Assembly: GCA_002709235.1 (NCBI GenBank)
Contig: PAQI01000024.1
Span: 19,580 to 83,579, forward strand
Direction of reading: 5' to 3'
Length of the DNA stretch: 64,000 nt
Source: Hirschia sp.
GTDB lineage: Bacteria > Pseudomonadota > Alphaproteobacteria > Caulobacterales > Hyphomonadaceae
Positions 15,863 through 24,483 of the stretch are shown piece after piece. Numbering within the stretch: position 1 is the first letter of the stretch; each line of letters starts with the position of its first letter. The notes beneath the pieces were generated by a model. It ran no database searches, had not been told where the DNA came from, and worked only from the letters and a program-made list of their open reading frames with translations. The translations under genes were made by a program, and so were the position numbers.

Positions 15863-17893
15863 TCAGAAGACCTTGGACAGTGTCACCTTCACATTGCGGC
15901 CAGGCTCGACATCATAAAGCACAAGCGGACCAAAGACCGGGTGGAAGCTCTCACCCGTCCGCGAGGCGTGCGAGGTATAAGCTTCGTCAAACAGATTATC
16001 TACGCCACCCGTCAGCGACAATCCTGTCCAGCCTGCCAGATCATCCAGGCGCAGCGAGATATTGTTCACGCTATAACCCGGCTTGAGTTCACCAGTAGAG
16101 GTCGTCTTGTCCATGACCTGCTGGAGGTTCCAATTGGTTGTCAGATTCCAGGGTTCATAAAAATGCGTGGCCTGAAGGCCCAGCTGGTCGCCGATCTCAC
16201 GAATGCTCTCGGTTGAGACCGAAGACAGGTCCAGCTCGCTGGCGTCGAAATCCGCCGTTGACCAGGTCGCCAGCAGGTCAAGTTCGCCAAAGCCCCAGCC
16301 AAGGCTGGCTTCAAAGCCATTGATCGATGCAGTGCCGATATTGGCATCGAATGCAGCACCACCAGCGGATGTTTCCGCGATGTAATTGTCCAGCGTTGTC
16401 TCGAACCAATTGGCACCGGCGGTGATCCGTGCTCCGGCGATTTCATTGGCATAGCGCAGGCCGAATTCCACATTGTCACCAGTCTGAGGCTCAAGATCAG
16501 GATTCACGATCTTGATCGCCGCACTTGCCCCACCAAATGGTTCGGCCAGCTCCGGGCCCTTGAACAGTTCAGTATAGCTGGCAACAGCGCTGAGGCCGGG
16601 AACGATAATGAACTCACCGCCAAGCCCATAGGTGATCTCGTCCCAGGAGCCGCTTTCACCCGTGGCCAGATAGGTCACTTCATAATCGTTGAAGCGCACA
16701 CCCGGACGGATGAACAGGCGGTCGGCAAAGCCGATTTCGTCTTCCAGGAAAATGCCAAGACTGGTCGCTTCCTGTTCAACAGGCGCGGTCCCCGCCTCCA
16801 GGTCAGGGTGATAGGCCAGCTCCTGATCGAAATATTCCACACCATATTTAAGTGTGTGTGAGACCGTCCCGGTCTCAAGTCGCGAAATCGCAAGCAGGTT
16901 AACACCCTGATTGTCCGCCTCTGCTTCACGCTTGACCAGCGCGCTGCGCGGAATGAGTGGGCTGGTTTCATCGCGCCAAAGCGACATGGCGTTCATGTAG
17001 TAAGTGGCACTCAGATTGAATGCATCACCCAGATCCAGCCCATAGGACAGGTTGACCGTTTCACGGGTATATTCGGTCGGGATCAGGATATCGCCGGTAA
17101 TCGCGGTATTGGTCAGCACGCCCATATCCGGACGCTGTGTATAGTCGCCTGAATCTTCCAGACGGTCATAGCTCAGCTCGATGCGCTGGTTCTCGGTGAT
17201 GTCAAAACCGATCTTGCCCAGCCAGTTATCGGTCGTGCCATCGGACCCGATGGTCTCACGGCCTGAGCCATCCTCGAAATTGTCACGGTCGACCCTGTTG
17301 AAATAGACAAATACATCCGCACGATCTGCAAAGCGTCCATAGCCGGTACCGGAAAAGCCGGTCTGCGCATTGTCATTATAGGACGCCATCAGACGGCCAC
17401 CGAACATCCGGCCATCGGCGAGCAGATCTGCAGCATCCTTGGTGTCGAAGCGGACCGACCCGCCAATGCCGCCATGAGTAACGGTGTTCGCACCCAGCTG
17501 AACATCTGCGGATTCCAGGATATCCGCATTGATCAGCAGATTGCCCATGTGGTGATAGAGATAGTTGGTCTGCAATGCGCCATCGATATAGACATTGAGA
17601 TTGCGGTCATCGAGACCACGGATATTGATGCGCGAATTGACTGAATGCGTACCGCCAATATCAACGCCCGGCACAGTGCGCAGCAGGTCGGATAGATGGT
17701 CGGCCTGCTTCAGCTCGATCTCGCCTTCGCCAAGATAGAGTGAGTTGGACGTGACTGCCGTTCCCCAGACAACAACCGTGTCCTGAACGGATTCAGCGTC
17801 TGCAGCGTCCTGGGCCTGAGCTACGGTCAGGCCGGTCATGAGGGCTGATACGGCAACAAGTCCGAAACAGCTGCGCCCAATGGATACTGACAT
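15863..17893 (-). CDS. TonB-dependent outer-membrane receptor
   Basis: 676 residues from ATG 17893 (AAGGGG six bases upstream; a further upstream start would lie in the promoter). Signal peptide to AQAQ, a TonB-box-like stretch (QDTVVVWGT), then a plug domain (LSDLLRTVPGVDIGGTHSVNSRINIRGLDDRNLNVYIDG) and a 22-strand barrel ending in a terminal Phe. PF07715 plus PF00593 architecture. The ligand cannot be read from sequence. The neighbouring ApbE/PepSY/DUF2271/DUF4198 genes and Fur-like palindromes point to iron-chelate or haem import, although the adjacent copper operon makes a copper substrate possible. Confidence 0.93.
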   Translation of the reverse strand: MSVSIGRSCFGLVAVSALMTGLTVAQAQDAADAESVQDTVVVWGTAVTSNSLYLGEGEIELKQADHLSDLLRTVPGVDIGGTHSVNSRINIRGLDDRNLNVYIDGALQTNYLYHHMGNLLINADILESADVQLGANTVTHGGIGGSVRFDTKDAADLLADGRMFGGRLMASYNDNAQTGFSGTGYGRFADRADVFVYFNRVDRDNFEDGSGRETIGSDGTTDNWLGKIGFDITENQRIELSYDRLEDSGDYTQRPDMGVLTNTAITGDILIPTEYTRETVNLSYGLDLGDAFNLSATYYMNAMSLWRDETSPLIPRSALVKREAEADNQGVNLLAISRLETGTVSHTLKYGVEYFDQELAYHPDLEAGTAPVEQEATSLGIFLEDEIGFADRLFIRPGVRFNDYEVTYLATGESGSWDEITYGLGGEFIIVPGLSAVASYTELFKGPELAEPFGGASAAIKIVNPDLEPQTGDNVEFGLRYANEIAGARITAGANWFETTLDNYIAETSAGGAAFDANIGTASINGFEASLGWGFGELDLLATWSTADFDASELDLSSVSTESIREIGDQLGLQATHFYEPWNLTTNWNLQQVMDKTTSTGELKPGYSVNNISLRLDDLAGWTGLSLTGGVDNLFDEAYTSHASRTGESFHPVFGPLVLYDVEPGRNVKVTLSKVF

Positions 17894-17916
17894 GAATGTC
17901 CCCTTATGAGAATGGT

Positions 17917-17962
17917 ATGCAATTGCATGAGGGGAATAGGATTTGTTGCAAATGACTGTCAA
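17917..17962 (-). promoter_or_regulatory. Promoter and Fur-box-like palindrome of the TonB receptor
   Basis: On the minus strand a TTGACA (17962-17957) is followed after 17-18 bases by an AT-rich -10 (CTATTCC). Just downstream is the perfect palindrome ATGCAATTGCAT (17928-17917). TGCAA-type dyads are typical alphaproteobacterial Fur/Irr-like operators; the regulator is inferred. Confidence 0.5.
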
Positions 17963-18006
17963 CTGCAATTGTCTGAGGCATTATGGTGGCCGACAGGAAA
18001 ATGCCT

Positions 18007-18921
18007 CTAGTCCAGCCAGGACCGCGCGGCATCACTCATCGTCACATTGCCCTGCATATCTGTAAATAATGCAACAATATCATTATCTTGAGAGATTTTG
18101 ATTGCAGCCTCACCCGCGGCAAACAGGGCCGTAGCCCAGCCATCTGCCGACATACAGTCATCGGCCAGAACGCTGACGCATGAGTGTAGATTTCGCGCAG
18201 GTGTGTCGTCCTGATCACGGATGATATGGGTATGACGATCTGTATATTTATGCAGCCCCCCACTGGTCGCTAGCGCGCAGTCACACAAGGCGATCCGGAC
18301 ATGCGGCGCAGCTGACACCGGCCGCTCCAGCTCTACCCACCACGGTGCGAGATCCGCGCGAACACCACTACCGGTAAACTCCCCGCCTATCTCCGCCAGA
18401 AAAGAGGATATGCCGATCTGCTCCAGTGCCCAGCCCATCTGATCGACGCCATGGCCCTTGGCAATTGCAGACAGGTCCAGCTCAATGCCGCCCGGCTGGC
18501 GAATACGTCCGTCATCCAGGCTGATCGGATCATCGTTCCAGCAATGGCGCTCTGAGAACACTGCCAGCCCCTCCCCCTCAGGTCCGAACCCTCGCGCACG
18601 CACCTGCGCCCCGTGGCAGGGGTCAAACGCCCCACCCGAGGCATTGGCGATCTGGACCGCACGCGCCCAGACTGTGCTGAAATGATCCGGTGGAACAAAT
18701 ATCTCGCCCGGTGCGGCGCGATTGAAACGACTGATGAAACTGTCGGGCAGCCAGGTGCTCAGCTGCGAGATGATGGCGGAGAACACTGTCTCCACCACCG
18801 CCCGCACCTCATCTGCCCTGCCGCGATCGGCATGAGCGCGAAGAGACCATGTGGTGCCCATGGTCTCTCCGGTCAGGTTCAGAATGTCATGTTCAACGGG
18901 CCCCACCAGCTGTGTCGCCAA
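18007..18921 (-). CDS. apbE: ApbE family FAD:protein FMN transferase
   Basis: 304 residues from TTG 18921; the true start is uncertain because GGAG also precedes an internal ATG, but that would remove part of the first strand. Family landmarks: ETMGTTWSLRAH, the LSTWLPDSFISRFNRA helix, GGAFDPCHG, ELDLSAIAKGHGVDQM, FLAEIGGEF, SGGLHKYTDRHTHI and SADGWATALFAAG (Mg and flavin site). ApbE attaches FMN from FAD to Thr/Ser of extracytosolic redox proteins. No signal peptide is visible from this start. The likely target is in the same operon (DUF2271 protein). Confidence 0.9.
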   Translation of the reverse strand: MATQLVGPVEHDILNLTGETMGTTWSLRAHADRGRADEVRAVVETVFSAIISQLSTWLPDSFISRFNRAAPGEIFVPPDHFSTVWARAVQIANASGGAFDPCHGAQVRARGFGPEGEGLAVFSERHCWNDDPISLDDGRIRQPGGIELDLSAIAKGHGVDQMGWALEQIGISSFLAEIGGEFTGSGVRADLAPWWVELERPVSAAPHVRIALCDCALATSGGLHKYTDRHTHIIRDQDDTPARNLHSCVSVLADDCMSADGWATALFAAGEAAIKISQDNDIVALFTDMQGNVTMSDAARSWLD

Positions 18922-18953
18922 CAGCCCCGGAGGGACGAGAACAATCGGTTCAC

Positions 18954-19766
18954 TCAGGGTGCAAGCACTTCGAATGTGGCGACATAGCCATTCATCGCCT
19001 TGATCTGCATGCCGTTCAGTTCGGCCGTGCCATCAACGCTGGATGACAACCAATAACGGCCGGGTTCTTCCAATGTGAACGACACTTCGCCATTCTCGTC
19101 GGAGACTAGCTCGACCAGCCCCTGATCATCGCGGTAACGGTCCTGCCCCTTGGAGATCTTCACCTCAAGACCGACAGCAGGTTCGCCATCCAGGACGAAG
19201 CGGAAAAAGGCTGGCTCTTCGGCATAGACATCATTGGGGTGCGTAACAGGCACCAGTTCCAGCCCCTGACCTGTTGGAGCCAGTGCATCGACCGACGGTG
19301 CGCCAAGTGTCACGAAGGTTTCAACACGCCGCGAGGCCTGCATCACCTCCACACCCGGCTTGCCGATCAGACCGTCTGCTTCCAGATCAGCCAGGGAGCC
19401 CCGCTTGCGACGCGGTTCGCCATCTTCTTCCCAGCGAGCAAAATAGGAGGCACCGGCTTCACCGATCTTCCATGTGCCCTGCTTGTCCAGTTTCACATCG
19501 AAAGCTGAGCGAAACTTGCCCGTCCAACCACCTTCAACCGGGCTCGACACACCATCGGGTGCGGTGACAACCATATTGTCCAGGCGCAGCGGCACATGGT
19601 TGGGAAAGAACAGGTCATTGGACACAGCACCATCCACCGTCACCCACTGCTCCTCACCGGACAGGGTAAAGGTGGACGGCAGGATCCACATGCGATGTGC
19701 CTGCGCAGGACCGGCGAGCGCGACAATGGCAGCAGCACCGGCGAGAAGATAACGAACAGCTTTCAT
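18954..19766 (-). CDS. DUF4198 periplasmic protein
   Basis: 270 residues from ATG 19766 (AAGGAG six bases upstream). Signal peptide ending AQAHRMWILPS, which is the characteristic mature start of DUF4198 (PF10670) proteins (HxxWxxPS). Ig-like carbohydrate-binding-style strands follow, ending in a surface-type domain (GRYWLSSSVDGTAELNG). These proteins recur next to TonB receptors and metal-uptake genes; a periplasmic metal-binding or docking role is suspected but not shown. It is the third gene of a PepSY-DUF2271-DUF4198-apbE operon. Confidence 0.85.
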   Translation of the reverse strand: MKAVRYLLAGAAAIVALAGPAQAHRMWILPSTFTLSGEEQWVTVDGAVSNDLFFPNHVPLRLDNMVVTAPDGVSSPVEGGWTGKFRSAFDVKLDKQGTWKIGEAGASYFARWEEDGEPRRKRGSLADLEADGLIGKPGVEVMQASRRVETFVTLGAPSVDALAPTGQGLELVPVTHPNDVYAEEPAFFRFVLDGEPAVGLEVKISKGQDRYRDDQGLVELVSDENGEVSFTLEEPGRYWLSSSVDGTAELNGMQIKAMNGYVATFEVLAP

Positions 19767-19792
19767 GGCTGGCTCCTTGGCATTTGAAATCA

Positions 19793-20329
19793 TCATGGCT
19801 TGAGCGTCAGGGACACGGTTCCCAGCTCGGTTTCGCCAGACAGCGTTTGAGTGGAAGGGGCATCCGAGCCCCAGGCGAATGGAATCTTCACAAGCTCACG
19901 TCCGCCAACTTCACGCGCAGCTTCGACATGCAACACATAGTCTCCGGCGGGCAGGTCCTTGAGCAGGCCCTCATCATCAAAGGTGACAAGGTGCTGACCT
20001 GGTGAACGGGTTGGCCCGGATACACCGTCAACCGGCATTTCCAGATTACGACCCGACCGACGCCACCACTGGCGCATATCCTTCAGCCAAGTCTCGCCCT
20101 TGCCTTCTGGGCCATCCTCCTGCTGATACCAGACTGCCAGGTTTGCCGCCACGGAATGATCCGCCCGGGCGATCCACACCGCCACATATGGCTTGTGATA
20201 TTCTGCAACACTGATCTTCGGCAGCTCCACCGAAACAGCCAGTTCCTCAGCTGACGCCACGCCAGCCAATGGCCCGGCCAGCGTGCCGGCAAGAGCGCTG
20301 AAACCAGCAAGTTGAAGGATTGCACGCAT
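19793..20329 (-). CDS. DUF2271 periplasmic protein, candidate flavinylated carrier
   Basis: 178 residues from ATG 20329 (GAGG six bases upstream), with a signal peptide ending VASAEE. The body matches DUF2271 (PF10029): ELPKISVAEYHKPYVAVWIA, NLAVWYQQ, GETWLKDMRQWWRRSGR, then DGVSGPTRSPGQH. ApbE substrates carry a [S/T]GA[S/T] flavinylation motif; here the matching position reads SGPT, so the Thr could accept FMN, with Pro replacing Ala. It lies between the PepSY membrane protein and DUF4198, consistent with electron transfer from the PepSY protein to a periplasmic substrate such as ferric iron. Confidence 0.85.
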   Translation of the reverse strand: MRAILQLAGFSALAGTLAGPLAGVASAEELAVSVELPKISVAEYHKPYVAVWIARADHSVAANLAVWYQQEDGPEGKGETWLKDMRQWWRRSGRNLEMPVDGVSGPTRSPGQHLVTFDDEGLLKDLPAGDYVLHVEAAREVGGRELVKIPFAWGSDAPSTQTLSGETELGTVSLTLKP

Positions 20330-20340
20330 GAATAACCTCG

Positions 20341-21021
20341 TCAGTGAACAAACAGGACAAGCACAACGACCGGTATCGCGACACCGATCAGAGTAAGGGG
20401 CCAGGTGATCGCTCGCTTGGCCGAATGAATCTGCAACAACCACAGCCCGGTCAGGCAGAAGAATATTGTCGCGACGGAAAACACATCGAGAAACAGCGCC
20501 CATGCTGGTCCCGTGTCCCGCCCCTTGTGAAGATCATTGAGATAGGAGATCGCCCCGCGCGATGTGTGCTCATATTCCACCAGCCCGGTCTCGCGGTCGA
20601 TCGCCAGCCAGCCATCACCACCCGGTCGTGGCAGGCCCACATAGACATCCACATCAGTCCATTCCGCAGCGCGGCCCGATACATTCACGCCCGGATCACG
20701 GCGCAATTGGCGGATGATCTCCGGTGGCAGGGCACCGGTCATCCCCTCCTCCGGTTGCGTGGCAAGAATTGATATCATTTCATCGGGCAATTGCGCTTCA
20801 ACGCTACGCGTCACGGGCTCTGCCGGAATATCGCCCGCGTGATTGAGCGTGATACCTGTGACCGCGAACAGCACCATGCCGACAAGGCATACTGCGCCGG
20901 AGATCCAGTGCCAGATCCGCGCTTGTTTCTTCCAGAAATTCTTCGCAGCCTTGCGTGCACGCATGGGTGTCGCAGGAGCAGGCACGTCAGTGCGTTCAAT
21001 CTGGGCAGTTCGAGAATTCAT
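20341..21021 (-). CDS. PepSY-associated transmembrane protein (PepSY_TM-like)
   Basis: 226 residues from ATG 21021. An N-terminal basic stretch is followed by a helix (WHWISGAVCLVGMVLFAVTGITLNHAGDI), a periplasmic PepSY domain with a GGDGWLAIDRETGLVEYEHTSRG core, then LNDLHKGRDTGPAWALFLDVFSVATIFFCLTGLWLL and a last helix ending VLVLFVH. His in WHW, LNH and DLHKGR are probable haem or metal ligands. PF16357/PF03929-like proteins are thought to pass electrons across the inner membrane. It is first in the operon; a Fur-like palindrome at 21079-21095 lies upstream, which rules out the TTG start at 21084. Confidence 0.85.
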   Translation of the reverse strand: MNSRTAQIERTDVPAPATPMRARKAAKNFWKKQARIWHWISGAVCLVGMVLFAVTGITLNHAGDIPAEPVTRSVEAQLPDEMISILATQPEEGMTGALPPEIIRQLRRDPGVNVSGRAAEWTDVDVYVGLPRPGGDGWLAIDRETGLVEYEHTSRGAISYLNDLHKGRDTGPAWALFLDVFSVATIFFCLTGLWLLQIHSAKRAITWPLTLIGVAIPVVVLVLFVH

Positions 21022-21078
21022 GAATGTGTGGTCAACCGGGCCATTGAATTGGACGGACCCTAGCACCAGCCCCCGAGA

Positions 21079-21095
21079 ATGCAAACCATTCGCAT
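21079..21095 (-). promoter_or_regulatory. Fur-box-like palindrome upstream of the PepSY operon
   Basis: ATGCAAACCATTCGCAT, a 7-3-7 dyad with one mismatch, similar in style to the TGCAA dyad before the TonB receptor. It is placed 58 bases before the chosen start. Confidence 0.45.
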
Positions 21096-21154
21096 GTAAT
21101 TTCTTGCAGTCTCACGAAACAGTGAGCATAGCCTCTATCCGTGGCTATTCATGG

Positions 21155-21186
21155 AAAAAGCGCCGGACCTTTCGATCCGACGCTTT
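21155..21186 (-). terminator. Intrinsic terminator after mmsB
   Basis: On the minus strand AAAGCGTCGGA pairs with TCCGGCGCTTT (one G-T style mismatch) and is followed by a T-run. It begins 26 bases after the mmsB stop. Confidence 0.75.
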
Positions 21187-21211
21187 CTTGTCAAACAGCC
21201 GTCGACGAAAC

Positions 21212-22102
21212 TCAGATTTCGCCCTTCAGACGCTTCATCACACTGGAAAAGTCCAGCCCGCCAAAACCGTCTTCATCCAGCTTGGTGTAGAATTCCAAAG
21301 CATCATCACCCAGCGGTGTCAGAGCGCCTGCACTATCCGCCGCACCCTTCGCCAGACGCATATCCTTGAGCATCATCGCCACTGCGAAACCGGGCTTATA
21401 GTCATTGTTTGCAGGCGATGTCGGCACAGGACCTGGCGACGGACAATAGGATGTCATCGACCAGTTCTGGCCCGAGGCTTTCGAAGAGATATCAAAGAAT
21501 GTCTGCGCATCCAGGCCCAGCTTCTCGGCAAGGTTGAAGGCCTCGCATGTGCCGATCATGGAGATCCCCAGCAGCATGTTGTTGGCGATCTTGGCGACCT
21601 GTCCATTCCCATTGGCACCGGCATGGAAGATATTGCTGCCCATGATTTCCAGATAAGGCTTGGCACGCTCGAAGGCCTGCTCTTCACCGCCGACCATGAA
21701 GGTCAGCGTGCCACCTTCGGCCGCAGCTGTTCCGCCAGAAACCGGCGCATCGACCATGTCGAAACCCAGCGCCTTGAGATCGGCGGAGATTGATCGCGCG
21801 TCTTCCACGGCAATGGTCGAGCATTCCAGAAACACAGCAGATTTGGGTGCATTGGCGGACACACCATCATCACCCAGATAGACACCGCGCACATGCTTGC
21901 CAGCTGGCAGCATGGACACCACGGCATCCACATCCTTCACGGCTTCAGCCACAGAGGAAGCACCCTTGGCACCTGCTTTCTCCACCTTTGCAATCGCATC
22001 GGCTGACAGGTCAAATGCCCTTACCTCATGCCCGGCCCTGGCAAGATTGGCGCACATGCCGCCGCCCATGTTTCCAAGACCGATGAACGCTATCTTCGCC
22101 AT
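21212..22102 (-). CDS. mmsB: 3-hydroxyisobutyrate dehydrogenase
   Basis: 296 residues from ATG 22102 with GGAGG upstream. Rossmann motif GLGNMGGGM near the N-terminus, substrate-binding DAPVSGGTAAAEGGTLTFMVGG, and the catalytic Lys in GNGQVAKIANNM. These define the beta-hydroxyacid dehydrogenase family and its HIBADH branch. It oxidises 3-hydroxyisobutyrate to methylmalonate semialdehyde in valine breakdown. It closes a run of four valine-pathway genes read in the same direction. Confidence 0.93.
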   Translation of the reverse strand: MAKIAFIGLGNMGGGMCANLARAGHEVRAFDLSADAIAKVEKAGAKGASSVAEAVKDVDAVVSMLPAGKHVRGVYLGDDGVSANAPKSAVFLECSTIAVEDARSISADLKALGFDMVDAPVSGGTAAAEGGTLTFMVGGEEQAFERAKPYLEIMGSNIFHAGANGNGQVAKIANNMLLGISMIGTCEAFNLAEKLGLDAQTFFDISSKASGQNWSMTSYCPSPGPVPTSPANNDYKPGFAVAMMLKDMRLAKGAADSAGALTPLGDDALEFYTKLDEDGFGGLDFSSVMKRLKGEI

Positions 22103-22211
22103 GACTTCCTCCAATTTGCCTTTTGTCCCTTCCGGCTCCTGCCGGAATGAGGACTGATTGCCGAATATCTATCCTGCCCGGATGCGGGCCATCACCGGCC
22201 CGCTGTCCGGC

Positions 22212-23252
22212 TCATACGTCCAGAAATGTCAGTTCTTCATCGACCGGCGCAAAGATCGCATCCAGCGCCGCCTCGGTGACGCCAGACAGTTCGGCCGGTG
22301 ACCATTTGGGCGCATTGTCCTTCTCGACAACAACCGCACGCACACCCTCGATGAAATCATGGCTGACCACGATGCGGGAGCCGATGCGGTATTCCATGCG
22401 CATATTGTCCTCGAAGGTCTTCATCTGCCCGCCCGCACGCAGCTGGCGAAGCGCCACCTTCATTGTCGTCGGTGACTTGGTGGCAAGGGCGGCAAGCTGC
22501 TTGTTCGCCCACTCGCTGCCATCCGCCTCAAGCGCTGCAATGATCTCCTCGACACTGTCCTTGCTGAAACAGCTGTCGATGATCGCCCGATATTGTTCAA
22601 ACCCGCCCTTCGCGGAGGTCTGCAGCCCTTCCAGAGCGCCAACACCTTCAGTGCTCAGTTTTGATTTGAGTGCCTCAAGGCTGTCGGCCGGTGCAAAATG
22701 CGTCGCCACACCGGCAGCCAGAACATCCTCGCCCTTCAGCCGCGCGCCAGTCAGCGCCAGCCACATGCCCAGCTCACCATCAAGACGCGGCAGAAACCAG
22801 CCGCCACCCACATCAGGGAACAGGCCAATGCCGCTTTCGGGCATGGCGAATGTCGTGTTCGGCGTGGCGATACGGTGCGATCCGTGAACGGAAATGCCCA
22901 CACCACCGCCCATGGTCACCCCGTCAAGAAACGAGATATAGGGCTTCTTGTAATTGTGGATCAGCGTGTTGAGGCGGTATTCCTCAGCGAAGAAAGCCCG
23001 GCCTTCCACGCCATCTTTCTTGCCGCTGTCGGAGAGGAGCTTGATGTCACCCCCGGCACAAAAGCCGCGTGTACCTTCGGCGTGATCGACGATCACCAGG
23101 TCTACGGCATCATCATTGGCCCATCCGACCAGCGCATTGGTCATGATCTCGCACATGTCGCGATCCAGCGCATGCAGTGCCTTGGGCTTGTTGAGTGTCA
23201 GGCGTCCGGCGCGGCCTTCGATACGGGCGATGACGGGAGCGTTGTCGGTCAT
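22212..23252 (-). CDS. 3-hydroxyisobutyryl-CoA hydrolase
   Basis: 346 residues, longer than a crotonase and of the size of HIBCH. Crotonase-fold motifs: TLNKPKALHALDRDMCEIM, GTRGFCAGGDIKLL (oxyanion hole), SFLDGVTMGGGVGISVHGSHRIA and the HIBCH-specific FAMPESGIGLFPDVGGGWFL with its catalytic Glu. Hydrolyses 3-hydroxyisobutyryl-CoA in valine catabolism. A GGAGG-containing leader precedes the start, and the acyl-CoA dehydrogenase gene lies 23 bases upstream. Confidence 0.93.
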   Translation of the reverse strand: MTDNAPVIARIEGRAGRLTLNKPKALHALDRDMCEIMTNALVGWANDDAVDLVIVDHAEGTRGFCAGGDIKLLSDSGKKDGVEGRAFFAEEYRLNTLIHNYKKPYISFLDGVTMGGGVGISVHGSHRIATPNTTFAMPESGIGLFPDVGGGWFLPRLDGELGMWLALTGARLKGEDVLAAGVATHFAPADSLEALKSKLSTEGVGALEGLQTSAKGGFEQYRAIIDSCFSKDSVEEIIAALEADGSEWANKQLAALATKSPTTMKVALRQLRAGGQMKTFEDNMRMEYRIGSRIVVSHDFIEGVRAVVVEKDNAPKWSPAELSGVTEAALDAIFAPVDEELTFLDV

Positions 23253-23275
23253 GGTCGGTCCTCCTGAGGCGTCTG

Positions 23276-24412
23276 TTATTTCGTGAGTAATGCGCGCGAG
23301 ACGATGACGCGCATGATCTCGTTCGTGCCTTCAAGGATCTGGTGCACCCGAAGGTCACGCACGATCCGCTCGACTTCATATTCGGAAAGATAGCCGTAAC
23401 CGCCATGGATCTGCAGCGCATCATTGGCCACACGAAACCCGGTATCGGTCACGAAACGCTTGGCCCCGGCACAGGCCTGAGTGGCATCATGTGCGCCAGC
23501 ATCCAGCTTGCTCGCCGCGCTGTATAGATAGCTGCGAGCGGCCTGAAGATCGATTTCCATGTCGGCCAGCTTGAACTGGGTCGCCTGGAAATCGGCTATT
23601 GCCTGGCCAAACTGCTTGCGATCCTTGGCATAGTTGACCGCCCGGTCCAGCGCTTCCTGCGCGCCACCCAGCGATCCGGCGGAAATGTTCAACCGCCCGC
23701 CATCAAGGCCCGCCATCGCATATTTGAAGCCAGAACCTTCATCACCCACGCGGTTGGAAGCGGGAATGCGGCAATCGTCAAACATCACCATCGCCGTCGG
23801 CTGGGCCCGCCAGCCCATCTTTTCCTCGTTCTTGCCGAAGGAAAGCCCCGGCGCATCCTTTTCCACGATGAAGGTGGATATGCCCCGCGCACCCGTATCA
23901 GCGGTGCGTGCCATCACGACATAGATATCCGAATAGCCACCCCCGGAAATGAACACCTTGGAGCCATTGAGCACATAGTCATCACCATCGCGCACGGCCT
24001 TGGTGCTCAGGCTGGCAGCATCCGAGCCGGCATTGGGCTCGGTCAGGCAATAGGAGGCAATGGTCTGACAGGTGGTCATGTCTGGCAGGAATTTCTTGCG
24101 CAGCTCATCGGAACCAAACTTGTCGATCATCGCCGCACACATATTGTGGATCGACAGGAAGGTCGCGTGCGATACGCATCCCTTGGACAATTGCTCGAAG
24201 ATCAGCACGGCATCCAGACGGCTCAACGCCGACCCACCGACATCCTCTGACACATAGATCCCACCAAAGCCCAGCTCCCCAAGTGATTGCAGGACCTCGC
24301 GGTCAAGGCTGTGTGCAGCCTCCCAGCCCGCAGCGCCGGGGCGAAGCACGTCATCGGTGAACTTCGACGCCATGTCGATGATCATGCCCTGTTCTTCGGT
24401 GAGTGTGGTCAT
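23276..24412 (-). CDS. Acyl-CoA dehydrogenase, probably isobutyryl-CoA dehydrogenase
   Basis: 378 residues from ATG 24412. FAD-dependent acyl-CoA dehydrogenase motifs: YCLTEPNAGSDAASLST, SGGGYSDIYVVMARTAD, DRKQFGQAIADFQATQFKLADM, and the C-terminal QIHGGYGYLSEYEVERIVRDLRVHQILEGTNEIMR holding the catalytic Glu. Placement between enoyl-CoA hydratase and HIBYL-CoA hydrolase genes points to isobutyryl-CoA or a branched-chain acyl-CoA as substrate. The ribosome binding site is weak; an upstream extension of 21 residues looks unlike the family. Confidence 0.9.
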   Translation of the reverse strand: MTTLTEEQGMIIDMASKFTDDVLRPGAAGWEAAHSLDREVLQSLGELGFGGIYVSEDVGGSALSRLDAVLIFEQLSKGCVSHATFLSIHNMCAAMIDKFGSDELRKKFLPDMTTCQTIASYCLTEPNAGSDAASLSTKAVRDGDDYVLNGSKVFISGGGYSDIYVVMARTADTGARGISTFIVEKDAPGLSFGKNEEKMGWRAQPTAMVMFDDCRIPASNRVGDEGSGFKYAMAGLDGGRLNISAGSLGGAQEALDRAVNYAKDRKQFGQAIADFQATQFKLADMEIDLQAARSYLYSAASKLDAGAHDATQACAGAKRFVTDTGFRVANDALQIHGGYGYLSEYEVERIVRDLRVHQILEGTNEIMRVIVSRALLTK

Positions 24413-24483
24413 ATCGGTTCTATCCAATTGTCGTTCGTGAGGGGCGCAAACAGGTCCGGCTCGCGCCCGCTTCACATGTCAGG

